Shown here one piece after another: positions 1-5,785 of a stretch of DNA of 8,668 nucleotides; the first letter of the stretch is position 1; each line of letters opens with the position of its first letter. The stretch spans positions 1-8,668 of the forward strand of contig DIRE01000019.1 in the NCBI GenBank assembly GCA_002426575.1, given 5' to 3'. This DNA is from Clostridiaceae bacterium UBA5444. Lineage in GTDB: Bacteria; Bacillota; Clostridia; Clostridiales; Oxobacteraceae. The notes beneath the pieces were generated by a model. It did no database searches, was not told where the DNA came from, and saw only the letters and a program-made list of their open reading frames with translations. The position numbers and the translations under genes were made by a program.

Positions 1-822
1 TTTTGGATGAGGATGCTAAATAGTATAGCAAATGAGTTACATGAAAATGAGGACAGCCTTGTTTACAATTTTATATTCAATAATAATAAAAATGAGTTTA
101 AAATACCACCTATTATCTCAAATAAACAGGTTGCAGGAATTATTATATTTAATGTATATGATGAAAGAACTTTAAAAGTATTAAGTGAGACAGGCATTCC
201 CGTAGTTTATTATGATTCACCTATAAATATGACGCCAGGGCAGCTTAAAGGGGATGTTATACTTACAGAGGGCTTTTGGTCAATCTATGATATAACACAG
301 CATATGATTTCAAATGGTGCAGAAAAGATAGGTTTTATAGGAGATATTACCTACTCAAAAAGCATACATGATAGGTGGAGAGGATTTAAAGCTGCATTAC
401 AAGATAATAATATTGAAATTGATAAAAGGTTTTGCCTTACAAAAGGTCCAGTAAATCACTTCTACGAAAGTGATGAGGTGGAAAGACTATTAGATACGGT
501 TGACGAACTTCCAGAGGCATTTATTTGTGCAAATGATGTAATAGCCTACAGAGTTATAAAGCATTTAAGGCAAAAAGGAATTATAGTGCCAAGAGACATT
601 GCAATATCAGGTTATGATAATATTAAAGAACCACTTAATGTAAATACCTCCTTGACCACTGTTGATGCTGATATAGAGTATATAGGCAAAAGAATAGTTG
701 ATCAACTTTATAGAAGAATAGATGAAGGCGATAATCCATTTGAAACCGTAACAATATCTTCAAATATTGTATATAGAAAATCAACTGAAGGCGAATTTTA
801 TAAAGACAAAAAAGTCCTGTGA
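1..822 (+). CDS. LacI-family transcriptional regulator, C-terminal part (5' truncated)
   Basis: The frame is open to the left edge, so the DNA-binding N-terminus (LacI proteins are usually about 330-340 residues) lies outside the window and about 273 codons are visible. What remains is the periplasmic-binding-protein-like effector domain. Recognisable parts are AGIIIFN and GIPVVYYD in the first subdomain, then the hallmark stretch AFICANDVIAYRVIKHLR followed by KGIIVPRDIAISGYDNI and SLTTVDAD, which matches the LacI/GalR consensus near its C-terminus. By family knowledge the protein binds an operator and responds to a small ligand, usually a sugar or nucleoside; the ligand cannot be read here. 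The ATG at position 7 is internal to the domain and is not taken as the start. The target genes probably lie upstream. The stop codon falls just inside the loop of the downstream terminator hairpin. Family assignment is firm; specificity is unknown. Confidence 0.9.
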   Translation, partial: FWMRMLNSIANELHENEDSLVYNFIFNNNKNEFKIPPIISNKQVAGIIIFNVYDERTLKVLSETGIPVVYYDSPINMTPGQLKGDVILTEGFWSIYDITQHMISNGAEKIGFIGDITYSKSIHDRWRGFKAALQDNNIEIDKRFCLTKGPVNHFYESDEVERLLDTVDELPEAFICANDVIAYRVIKHLRQKGIIVPRDIAISGYDNIKEPLNVNTSLTTVDADIEYIGKRIVDQLYRRIDEGDNPFETVTISSNIVYRKSTEGEFYKDKKVL

Positions 823-849
823 GCATAATGTTTGTAGGGCTTTTTTTTT
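808..849 (+). terminator. Intrinsic terminator of the LacI-family gene
   Basis: The arms AAAAAGTCCT (809-818) and AGGGCTTTTT (836-845) pair over 10 bp with one T-G wobble, with a 17-nt loop. The right arm lies within a run of nine T (841-849). The left arm lies in the last codons and the stop codon sits at the start of the loop, so termination immediately follows translation. Confidence 0.85.
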
Positions 850-891
850 ACAGCTTTTTATGGATATGTTTTAGTATAGTGTTGATTGTCA

Positions 892-943
892 GGCTATGTT
901 GATTTACTGTAGCAGCGTGCAGCGGAAGTCAATCAACATAGCC
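892..943. repeat. Long-stem hairpin with GC-richer loop, nature unknown
   Basis: GGCTATGTTGATT (892-904) is a perfect 13-bp inverted repeat of AATCAACATAGCC (931-943). After one mismatch, ACT (906-908) pairs with AGT (927-929). The loop holds a direct repeat of GCAGCG (912-917 and 919-924) and is much richer in G+C than its surroundings. No T-tract follows on the plus strand; instead there is a small inverted repeat GGTTT/AAACC (944-955). A proper terminator already exists at 808-849, so this looks more like an intergenic repeat unit or a regulatory structure than a terminator. I saw no flanking target duplication. Confidence 0.6.
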
Positions 944-1020
944 GGTTTAAAAACCAACAGTTACTTAAAACATATATATACAGAATAAATATACAACTTA
1001 CATACAAAAACTTTAGAAGG

Positions 1021-1029
1021 TGCTAATAT
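1021..1029 (+). promoter_or_regulatory. Possible extended -10 promoter for the CWB2 protein gene
   Basis: TGCTAATAT (1021-1029) fits an extended -10 (TGn followed by TAATAT), about 64 nt upstream of the ATG. No convincing -35 lies 16-18 nt upstream; TTACAT at 998-1003 would give a 20-nt spacer. An overlapping alternative -10 is TATTAT (1027-1032). A 10-bp palindrome ACTATATAGT (1040-1049) lies near the predicted transcription start. Confidence 0.3.
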
Positions 1030-1092
1030 TATACTGAAGACTATATAGTTTTGGAGAACTAAATAATTCAAACAAATTAAAGGAGGGTACAC

Positions 1093-2970
1093 ATGAAAAG
1101 TAAAAAAATCCTTAGTTTATTTTTATCCTTAGTTTTAGTATTCACGGCACTAGTTTTTGTTCCAAACCACAAGGCATATGCAGCTAACAAAGTGCAAAGA
1201 ATTGAAGGGGCTGATAGGTATAAGACAGCAATTGCAATATCAAAATCAGCTTGGGTAAAGTCAGATAACGTAGTAATTGCAACAGGCTCAAATTTCCCTG
1301 ATGCCTTAAGTGCATCTCCCCTAGCAAAGCAGCTAGACTCTCCAATACTATTAGTAGGAAAACAATTAGACAAAGACGTTGAGAATGAAATTACCAGGTT
1401 GGAAGCAAAGAAGGCATATATAGTTGGAGGCGAGGATGTAGTCTCTAAAGATATAAGCAAGCAATTAGAGGGTAAAGGATTAGAAGTTATACGCCTTGCA
1501 GGGCACGATAGATATGGTACAGCCTTTGAAATTGCAAACCATATGGCGGAGAACTTTGAAATAAGCGGCCAAATAGCAGTTGCAACAGGTGAAAACTTCC
1601 CTGATGCGTTATCAATTGCACCAATTGCTGCAGCATGTAATATGCCAATATTACTAACTAACAAATCCTATCTTTCAGATAGCGTGATTAAGTATTTAGA
1701 TTCCCATAAGACAACAAAATCCTATGTAATAGGAGGAAAAGATGTAATATATGATAAAGCTATAGAAAAGCTTCCTAACGCTGAAAGGGTATATGGAGAC
1801 GATAGATATAAAACCAATATTGCAATACTAAATAAATTCTCTGATAAATTAAATTATGAAAAAACATATATTGCAACAGGCTTAGACTTTCCAGATGCAT
1901 TAACAGGATCAGCCTTAGCACCTAAAACCAATTCTCCAATTATACTAGTTGATAAAAAGCTATCAATACCACAGAGAGATTTTATAGACATCAAATCATC
2001 TACTATTAAAGAGATGGACATACTAGGAGGAGAAAGGGTAGTTCCAAATACTATTTTAACAAACAATGTTTACGGAAATATGCAGGGTAATATAACTAAT
2101 TATGGTTTAGTAGCAGAACAAGGCGATTGGATATATTATTCTAATAATGGATTATATAAGATAAACAAAAATGGGACAGGCAAAAAGCAGGTAAGCTCTG
2201 ATCAAGCTCTGTTTGTAAACGTAGTTGGTGATTGGGTATACTACCTTAAAGTATCCGAGGATGAGAATGAGTCAAATAAAATTTACAAGGTTAGAACAGA
2301 TGGTACAGGAAAGACAAAAGTAGTTGATGATATCTGTTTCTATGTTACGGTTGCTGGAGACTGGATTTACTATATGAATGCAACTTCACCAAAAGGAGAA
2401 GGTATATATAAGGTTAGGACGGATGGTAAACTTAATACCAAATTGGTCTCTGCTAATTTCGCTTATGATATAAGCGTATCAGGAGATTGGCTATACTATA
2501 GCCTAGGTGAATTTTATGATGATGTACAAAGTGAAATCAATAGAATTAAAATAGATGGTACAAGCAAACAAAATATATATAATTGTGATGATCTTGATGG
2601 TGGATTTATGGGTACTATTGTATCAGGGGACTGGGTTTACTTTATGGATGCTAAACCTAATGATACTCAAGATGACCTTTTTTACCGTATTTATAAAACT
2701 AAAAAAGATGGATCAGGCAAAGCTGAAATGGTGTTAGAAGATCAGGTACTAGATTATAATGTTTATGATGGCTGGATATACTATTTATCAGATGAAGAGA
2801 ATCCAGAGCTATATAAGGTAAAAATAGATGGTACAGAGAAAACTAAATTAAACACTAGTGGAACAGCACTTATAAATATTGCAGGGGATTGGATATATTA
2901 TATATCACAAAATGATGATAACCTTTATAGAGTAAAGATAGACGGTACAGGAAATCAAATAGTAAAATAA
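1093..2970 (+). CDS. Exported cell-wall-binding protein: three CWB2 repeats plus DUF5050-like repeats
   Basis: The 625-residue product is predicted to be secreted and held on the cell wall. An N-terminal signal peptide (KSKK, a hydrophobic core at about 6-23, then AYA-AN near residue 30) is followed by three CWB2 repeats (PF04122) at about 34-132, 134-229 and 231-328. Each shows a DRY-x-T motif (41-45, 139-143, 237-241), an N/D-FPDAL motif (67-72, 168-173, 265-270) and a GG-x-x-V turn. The wall-binding ILL motif is kept in repeats 1 and 2 (85-87, 186-188) but reads IIL in repeat 3 (283-285). In clostridial proteins three CWB2 modules form a non-covalent anchor to an anionic wall polymer. Residues 340-625 carry seven units of GDW-[IVL]-YY and x-DGT, resembling DUF5050, probably a beta-propeller-like fold of unknown ligand. 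There is no LPxTG motif. The ribosome binding site AAAGGAGG lies 6 nt upstream of ATG 1093. The gene appears monocistronic, with a terminator directly downstream. Confidence 0.93.
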   Translation: MKSKKILSLFLSLVLVFTALVFVPNHKAYAANKVQRIEGADRYKTAIAISKSAWVKSDNVVIATGSNFPDALSASPLAKQLDSPILLVGKQLDKDVENEITRLEAKKAYIVGGEDVVSKDISKQLEGKGLEVIRLAGHDRYGTAFEIANHMAENFEISGQIAVATGENFPDALSIAPIAAACNMPILLTNKSYLSDSVIKYLDSHKTTKSYVIGGKDVIYDKAIEKLPNAERVYGDDRYKTNIAILNKFSDKLNYEKTYIATGLDFPDALTGSALAPKTNSPIILVDKKLSIPQRDFIDIKSSTIKEMDILGGERVVPNTILTNNVYGNMQGNITNYGLVAEQGDWIYYSNNGLYKINKNGTGKKQVSSDQALFVNVVGDWVYYLKVSEDENESNKIYKVRTDGTGKTKVVDDICFYVTVAGDWIYYMNATSPKGEGIYKVRTDGKLNTKLVSANFAYDISVSGDWLYYSLGEFYDDVQSEINRIKIDGTSKQNIYNCDDLDGGFMGTIVSGDWVYFMDAKPNDTQDDLFYRIYKTKKDGSGKAEMVLEDQVLDYNVYDGWIYYLSDEENPELYKVKIDGTEKTKLNTSGTALINIAGDWIYYISQNDDNLYRVKIDGTGNQIVK

Positions 2971-2975
2971 ATTTA

Positions 2976-3020
2976 AGGAGACTATAGTTACTTGCAAGAA
3001 TGCATAAACTATAGTCTCCT
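2976..3020. terminator. Shared bidirectional terminator between convergent genes
   Basis: AGGAGACTATAGTT (2976-2989) pairs perfectly over 14 bp with AACTATAGTCTCCT (3007-3020) around a 17-nt loop. On the plus strand a modest T-rich stretch follows (CCTGTTTTGT); on the minus strand the hairpin is followed by TTAAATTTATTTT. It lies between the stop codon at 2970 and the stop codon of the minus-strand transporter gene at 3043, so it can end both transcripts. Confidence 0.8.
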
Positions 3021-3042
3021 CCTGTTTTGTACTCTTTATATA

Positions 3043-4659
3043 TCATTTTAAAACGACTTCTGCTATATTTGTTGCGTAGTCTCCCATCCTTTCAAGATTG
3101 CTTATAAGATCCAAGAATATTGCACCGCTAGATGGCGAACATACTTCCTTATTTAACCTATCTATATGCTCATCCCTTAACCTATCATCTATTTCATCTA
3201 TTTTTATCTCTCTTTGCATAACATCTAAAGCTTTGTCCCTATTCATAGATCCAAGGGAGGATAAAGATAAGTCTACCGCCTCTTTTACCTTGCCATACAT
3301 GTCTTTAAGCTCAGATAATGCTTCATCTGAAAAGCTAAGTATATTGGTAATTCTATAGCTTGCAAGTTCAGCAATATTCTCGCAATGGTCACCAATTCTT
3401 TCAATATCGTTTACAGTATGGAAAAGTGAAGTTACTATTTTTGATTGTTCATCAGTTAATGATTCTTGAGATAGTTTTACTAAATAAGAAGTAATCCCTC
3501 TTTCCAAGAAGTTTATATGTTCCTCATTTTCATAAACTAGTTTTATAGAGTCTTCATTTTGATTTAAGAAAGCATCCATTGCAATGCTAATGTTTTGGGA
3601 AGCTAGATTTCCCATGTCTACAGCCTCTTTTAAAGTTTGCTCAACTGCAATTGATGGTGTTTGTATAATTCTTTCATCAAGATATTTAAGATTAAACCCT
3701 TCAGGAGAATCATCACCAGGAATTACAATGTTAACGAACTTAACTAGAAGTGGAATAAAAGGAGCTTGTATCAGTGTATTAGCCAAGTTAAAGAAGGTGT
3801 GAGCATTTGCAATCTGAGACTGTACATCGCCTACTTTATTTGTCCAAACAGCAATAAGTCCTATAAATTGTTCAACAGGATGTAGAAGTATTAAGAATAT
3901 AAGCGTACCTATAACGTTAAATGTGAGATGTATAAGTGCAGCTTTTTTGGCTGTTCTATTTGCATTTATACTAGCAAGAAGAGCTGTAACACAGGTACCT
4001 ATATTATCACCAAATAATACTGGCATTGCAACATCAATTCCTATTGCACCTGTTGATGCTAGAGCCATTAATATTCCTATAGTGGCACTGCTGCTTTGAA
4101 CTATTGCAGTCATACCAAATCCTACTAATACTCCAAGAAGAGGGTTGCGTGCTAGCTTAACTACAAGCTGTTTGAAACCTTCCATTTGTGCTAAAGGAGC
4201 CATAGCGGATTCCATTGCCTGCATACCAGTGAAAAGTATTCCAAAACCAAGGAATATTTCGCCTACCTGCTTTACTTTTTTGTTCTTTGAGAACAAATAC
4301 ATTCCAACGCCAAGACCAACAGCTATAGGTGCAATGGAAGTCAATTTAAATGCTATTAACTGAGCAGTTACCGTGGTTCCTATATTTGCTCCCATTATTA
4401 CGCCAGCTGCTTGAGTTAGGGTCATAAGACCTGCATTTACAAAGCCTATTACCATTACAGTGGTTGCACTGCTGCTTTGTATAATGGCAGTTATTCCGAC
4501 ACCTAATAAAATTCCCATAACCCTATTGTTTGTGAGAACTTCTAATAGGTTTTTAAGCTTGTTTCCTGCAGCCTTTTGAAGTCCTTCTCCCATAAGCTGC
4601 ATACCGAATATAAAAAGCCCAAGCCCCCCTATTAAAGAAAAAATCATTCCTAAATTCAT
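3043..4659 (-). CDS. Na/Pi cotransporter-family protein with C-terminal PhoU-like domain
   Basis: The 538-residue product is an inner-membrane protein of the sodium-dependent phosphate transporter family (PF02690, NptA/YjbB type). The N-terminal half (about 1-315) is hydrophobic with several membrane segments and contains the family's duplicated signature: QSSSATT (61-67) with GANIGTT (90-96), then QSSSATI (188-194) with GDNIGTC (217-223). Residues about 335-538 are soluble, helical and PhoU-like, with the repeated metal-binding-type motifs DIERIGDHCENIAE (418-431) and NLERMGDYATNIAE (521-534). E. coli YjbB has this two-part layout and a similar length and has been linked to phosphate export, so the transport direction here is undecided. 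A longer frame begins at 4683, but GGAGG at 4672-4668 lies 8 nt upstream of ATG 4659-4657, which sets this start. It is separated from pgsA upstream by a miniature inverted-repeat element. No pho-type or pst genes are adjacent. Confidence 0.93.
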   Translation of the reverse strand: MNLGMIFSLIGGLGLFIFGMQLMGEGLQKAAGNKLKNLLEVLTNNRVMGILLGVGITAIIQSSSATTVMVIGFVNAGLMTLTQAAGVIMGANIGTTVTAQLIAFKLTSIAPIAVGLGVGMYLFSKNKKVKQVGEIFLGFGILFTGMQAMESAMAPLAQMEGFKQLVVKLARNPLLGVLVGFGMTAIVQSSSATIGILMALASTGAIGIDVAMPVLFGDNIGTCVTALLASINANRTAKKAALIHLTFNVIGTLIFLILLHPVEQFIGLIAVWTNKVGDVQSQIANAHTFFNLANTLIQAPFIPLLVKFVNIVIPGDDSPEGFNLKYLDERIIQTPSIAVEQTLKEAVDMGNLASQNISIAMDAFLNQNEDSIKLVYENEEHINFLERGITSYLVKLSQESLTDEQSKIVTSLFHTVNDIERIGDHCENIAELASYRITNILSFSDEALSELKDMYGKVKEAVDLSLSSLGSMNRDKALDVMQREIKIDEIDDRLRDEHIDRLNKEVCSPSSGAIFLDLISNLERMGDYATNIAEVVLK

Positions 4660-4667
4660 GTCCCATT

Positions 4668-4672
4668 CCTCC
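4668..4672 (-). promoter_or_regulatory. Ribosome binding site that fixes the transporter start
   Basis: GGAGG on the minus strand, 8 nt before ATG 4659. The upstream in-frame ATG codons at 4683 and 4674 lie before or directly against it and have no comparable site. Confidence 0.8.
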
Positions 4673-4759
4673 ATAGTTTGCAAAAAATAATTTAGAGTAA
4701 GTAAAAGTAAGCATACATATAAATATTAACATGAATTTAAAGAAAATGACATACTAGAA

Positions 4760-4768
4760 CACTATATT
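4760..4768. repeat. Left copy of 9-bp target-site duplication
   Basis: CACTATATT directly abuts the left end of the miniature element; an identical copy abuts the right end at 4931-4939. Confidence 0.75.
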
Positions 4769-4930
4769 CTGCAATTCGTAATTTATAAATATTGCGTAAC
4801 ACTTTTTTATATATTGAAATTTGTAGAGGAGCTAAGAGGTAAGAGTGAAAAGGTAATAATACTTCTTAACTATTCACTCTTACCTCTTACTTATTCTTAT
4901 GTCGCAATATTTATATATTACGAATTGAAG
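4769..4930. mobile_element. MITE-like 162-bp miniature inverted-repeat element
   Basis: The terminal inverted repeats are 28 nt (4769-4796 and 4903-4930) and match at 26 of 28 positions. The outer end reads CTGCAATTCG on the left and CTTCAATTCG on the reverse strand at the right; the inner end is AAATATTGCG. The element is flanked exactly by the 9-bp direct repeat CACTATATT. Inside lies a second, perfect 17-bp inverted repeat (4833-4849 with 4873-4889, starting TAAGAGGTAAG) around a 23-nt loop. The interior is asymmetric: 36 nt on the left and 13 nt on the right between outer and inner repeats. It has no coding capacity, so any movement would need a transposase supplied elsewhere; I cannot assign the parent IS family. 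It sits between the pgsA stop and the transporter gene and may affect transcription between them, although neither strand shows a T-tract typical of a terminator. Confidence 0.75.
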
Positions 4931-4939
4931 CACTATATT
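4931..4939. repeat. Right copy of 9-bp target-site duplication
   Basis: CACTATATT, identical to 4760-4768 and directly abutting the right terminal inverted repeat. Confidence 0.75.
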
Positions 4940-4961
4940 AAAACATAGCCTAAAATTGAAG

Positions 4962-5477
4962 TTATATATTTCTCATTTTAACTATTGATCCTAAGTATTT
5001 GAAAAAAGAAAATATAGTAGAAATCATTGTCATATAAATTAAGGCAAGACCGACTTCATTGTTTACAAATTCAAGAACAAATATTGATATGTAGAATAAG
5101 ACGGTAGTTATTTTACCATATATTTTTGCAGGCACACAGGTTCCTTTTTTAAATAAAACAGCCCCACCGATTATCATTAGTAATTCTTTAATACCTATTA
5201 CATATAAAACCCATGCAGGGATTATGTTTTTTATGGCAAAGCTTATAAGAACAGTAATAGACATAAGCTTATCTGCAAAAGGGTCAAGTACTGTGCCCCA
5301 CTTAGTCACCATATTGTATTTTCTAGCTATGTACCCATCAAGAACATCTGTAAACCCTGCTGCTAGGAATATAGATACAGATATAATTGTGGCATTTTGA
5401 GTTCCAGAGAAAAACACCATTACAAAAACTGGAACAAGAAATAGTCTAATTATAGTAAGAAAATTAGGAATATTCAT
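4962..5477 (-). CDS. pgsA: CDP-diacylglycerol--glycerol-3-phosphate 3-phosphatidyltransferase
   Basis: This is the membrane enzyme that joins CDP-diacylglycerol and glycerol-3-phosphate to form phosphatidylglycerophosphate and CMP, the committed step to phosphatidylglycerol and cardiolipin. The 171-residue length is normal for bacterial PgsA. The start MNIPNFLTIIRLFLVP is typical. The CDP-alcohol phosphotransferase signature is complete: D44, D47-G48, A51-R52, G61, D65 and D69, which supply the metal-binding and catalytic aspartates. Several hydrophobic segments follow (about 74-92, 96-110, 123-140 and 144-160). The ATG is preceded by GGGGTG with a 5-nt gap. It is divergent from the FAD dehydrogenase gene and apparently transcribed alone or with the downstream transporter gene. 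Other CDP-alcohol transferases (for example cardiolipin synthase type) are less likely given the length and N-terminus. Confidence 0.95.
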   Translation of the reverse strand: MNIPNFLTIIRLFLVPVFVMVFFSGTQNATIISVSIFLAAGFTDVLDGYIARKYNMVTKWGTVLDPFADKLMSITVLISFAIKNIIPAWVLYVIGIKELLMIIGGAVLFKKGTCVPAKIYGKITTVLFYISIFVLEFVNNEVGLALIYMTMISTIFSFFKYLGSIVKMRNI

Positions 5478-5516
5478 TAAAGCACCCCGCTTAAAATTTA
5501 CAATATTATAAAAATG

Positions 5517-5545
5517 ATTTTATCAAAACTATTGAATAAATACAA
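5517..5545 (-). promoter_or_regulatory. Candidate promoter for pgsA
   Basis: On the minus strand a weak -35 TTGTAT (5545-5540) and -10 TAAAAT (5522-5517) are separated by 17 nt, giving a predicted leader of about 30-35 nt. The -35 matches the consensus at only three positions in AT-rich DNA, so this is tentative. Confidence 0.35.
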
Positions 5546-5701
5546 CCTATATGCATATTATTATATCCTTATACAATAATAATACGATATATTTTAACAC
5601 ATAGTATATTTAGAGTATAAACTTTTATATTAGTGTAAAGGTTTTTGACGAAATGATACGAATGTTTTAGTAAAATAGTAAATAAATATTCGTACTTTAC
5701 A

Positions 5702-5730
5702 TTGACTACCCATATTTATTCTGATAATAT
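5702..5730 (+). promoter_or_regulatory. Sigma-A-type promoter for FAD dehydrogenase-purA
   Basis: -35 TTGACT (5702-5707), a 17-nt spacer, and -10 TAATAT (5725-5730). Transcription is predicted to start near 5737, leaving a leader of about 49 nt before ATG 5786. Confidence 0.7.
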
Positions 5731-5736
5731 ATATAG

Positions 5737-5750
5737 GGTCTTAAAAGACC
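5737..5750 (+). promoter_or_regulatory. Short inverted repeat at the predicted transcription start
   Basis: GGTCTT and AAGACC form perfect 6-bp arms around AA. The position at about +1 suits either an operator or a 5'-end mRNA hairpin; it has no T-tract and is not a terminator. Confidence 0.45.
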
Positions 5751-5772
5751 TTTAGACTAATTACCTTGTATA

Positions 5773-5778
5773 GGGGGA
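5773..5778 (+). promoter_or_regulatory. Ribosome binding site that fixes the FAD dehydrogenase start
   Basis: GGGGGA lies 7 nt before ATG 5786. The in-frame TTG at 5780 is only 1 nt from it and is too close to be used. Confidence 0.75.
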
Positions 5779-5785
5779 TTTGTTC

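Larger units (their letters stand above)
5478..5785. other. Divergent intergenic region between pgsA and the FAD dehydrogenase gene
   Basis: About 308 bp, very AT-rich, with no credible gene. It holds a weak candidate pgsA promoter near 5517-5545, a separated inverted repeat TACGAAT/ATTCGTA (5657-5663, 5688-5694), a good rightward promoter (5702-5730) and a small hairpin at the predicted transcription start (5737-5750). The stretch 5550-5640 shows AT-rich sequence only. Confidence 0.6.

Noticed and set aside
1077..1664. Open frame of 195 codons on the minus strand opposite the CWB2 gene
   Set aside because: It lies antisense to a clearly coding gene with signal peptide and domain motifs, has no family-like motifs, and reflects the codon bias of the opposite strand.
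2100..2970. Repeated GDW-IYY coding units as a DNA-level tandem repeat or CRISPR-like array
   Set aside because: The periodicity is at protein level with diverged codons and lies within one continuous reading frame; it is protein domain repetition.
4660..4683. Longer N-terminus for the Na/Pi transporter (start at 4683)
   Set aside because: The GGAGG ribosome binding site lies inside that extension and is correctly spaced only for ATG 4659; the extra eight residues are hydrophilic and atypical.
4942..4951. AACATAGCCT near the pgsA stop, matching in reverse complement the AGGCTATGTT at 891-900
   Set aside because: A shared 10-mer in AT-rich intergenic DNA without the rest of the hairpin is most simply chance; no second arm is present.
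5780..5785. TTG start for the FAD dehydrogenase
   Set aside because: Only 1 nt separates it from the GGGGGA ribosome binding site, whereas ATG 5786 is spaced by 7 nt.
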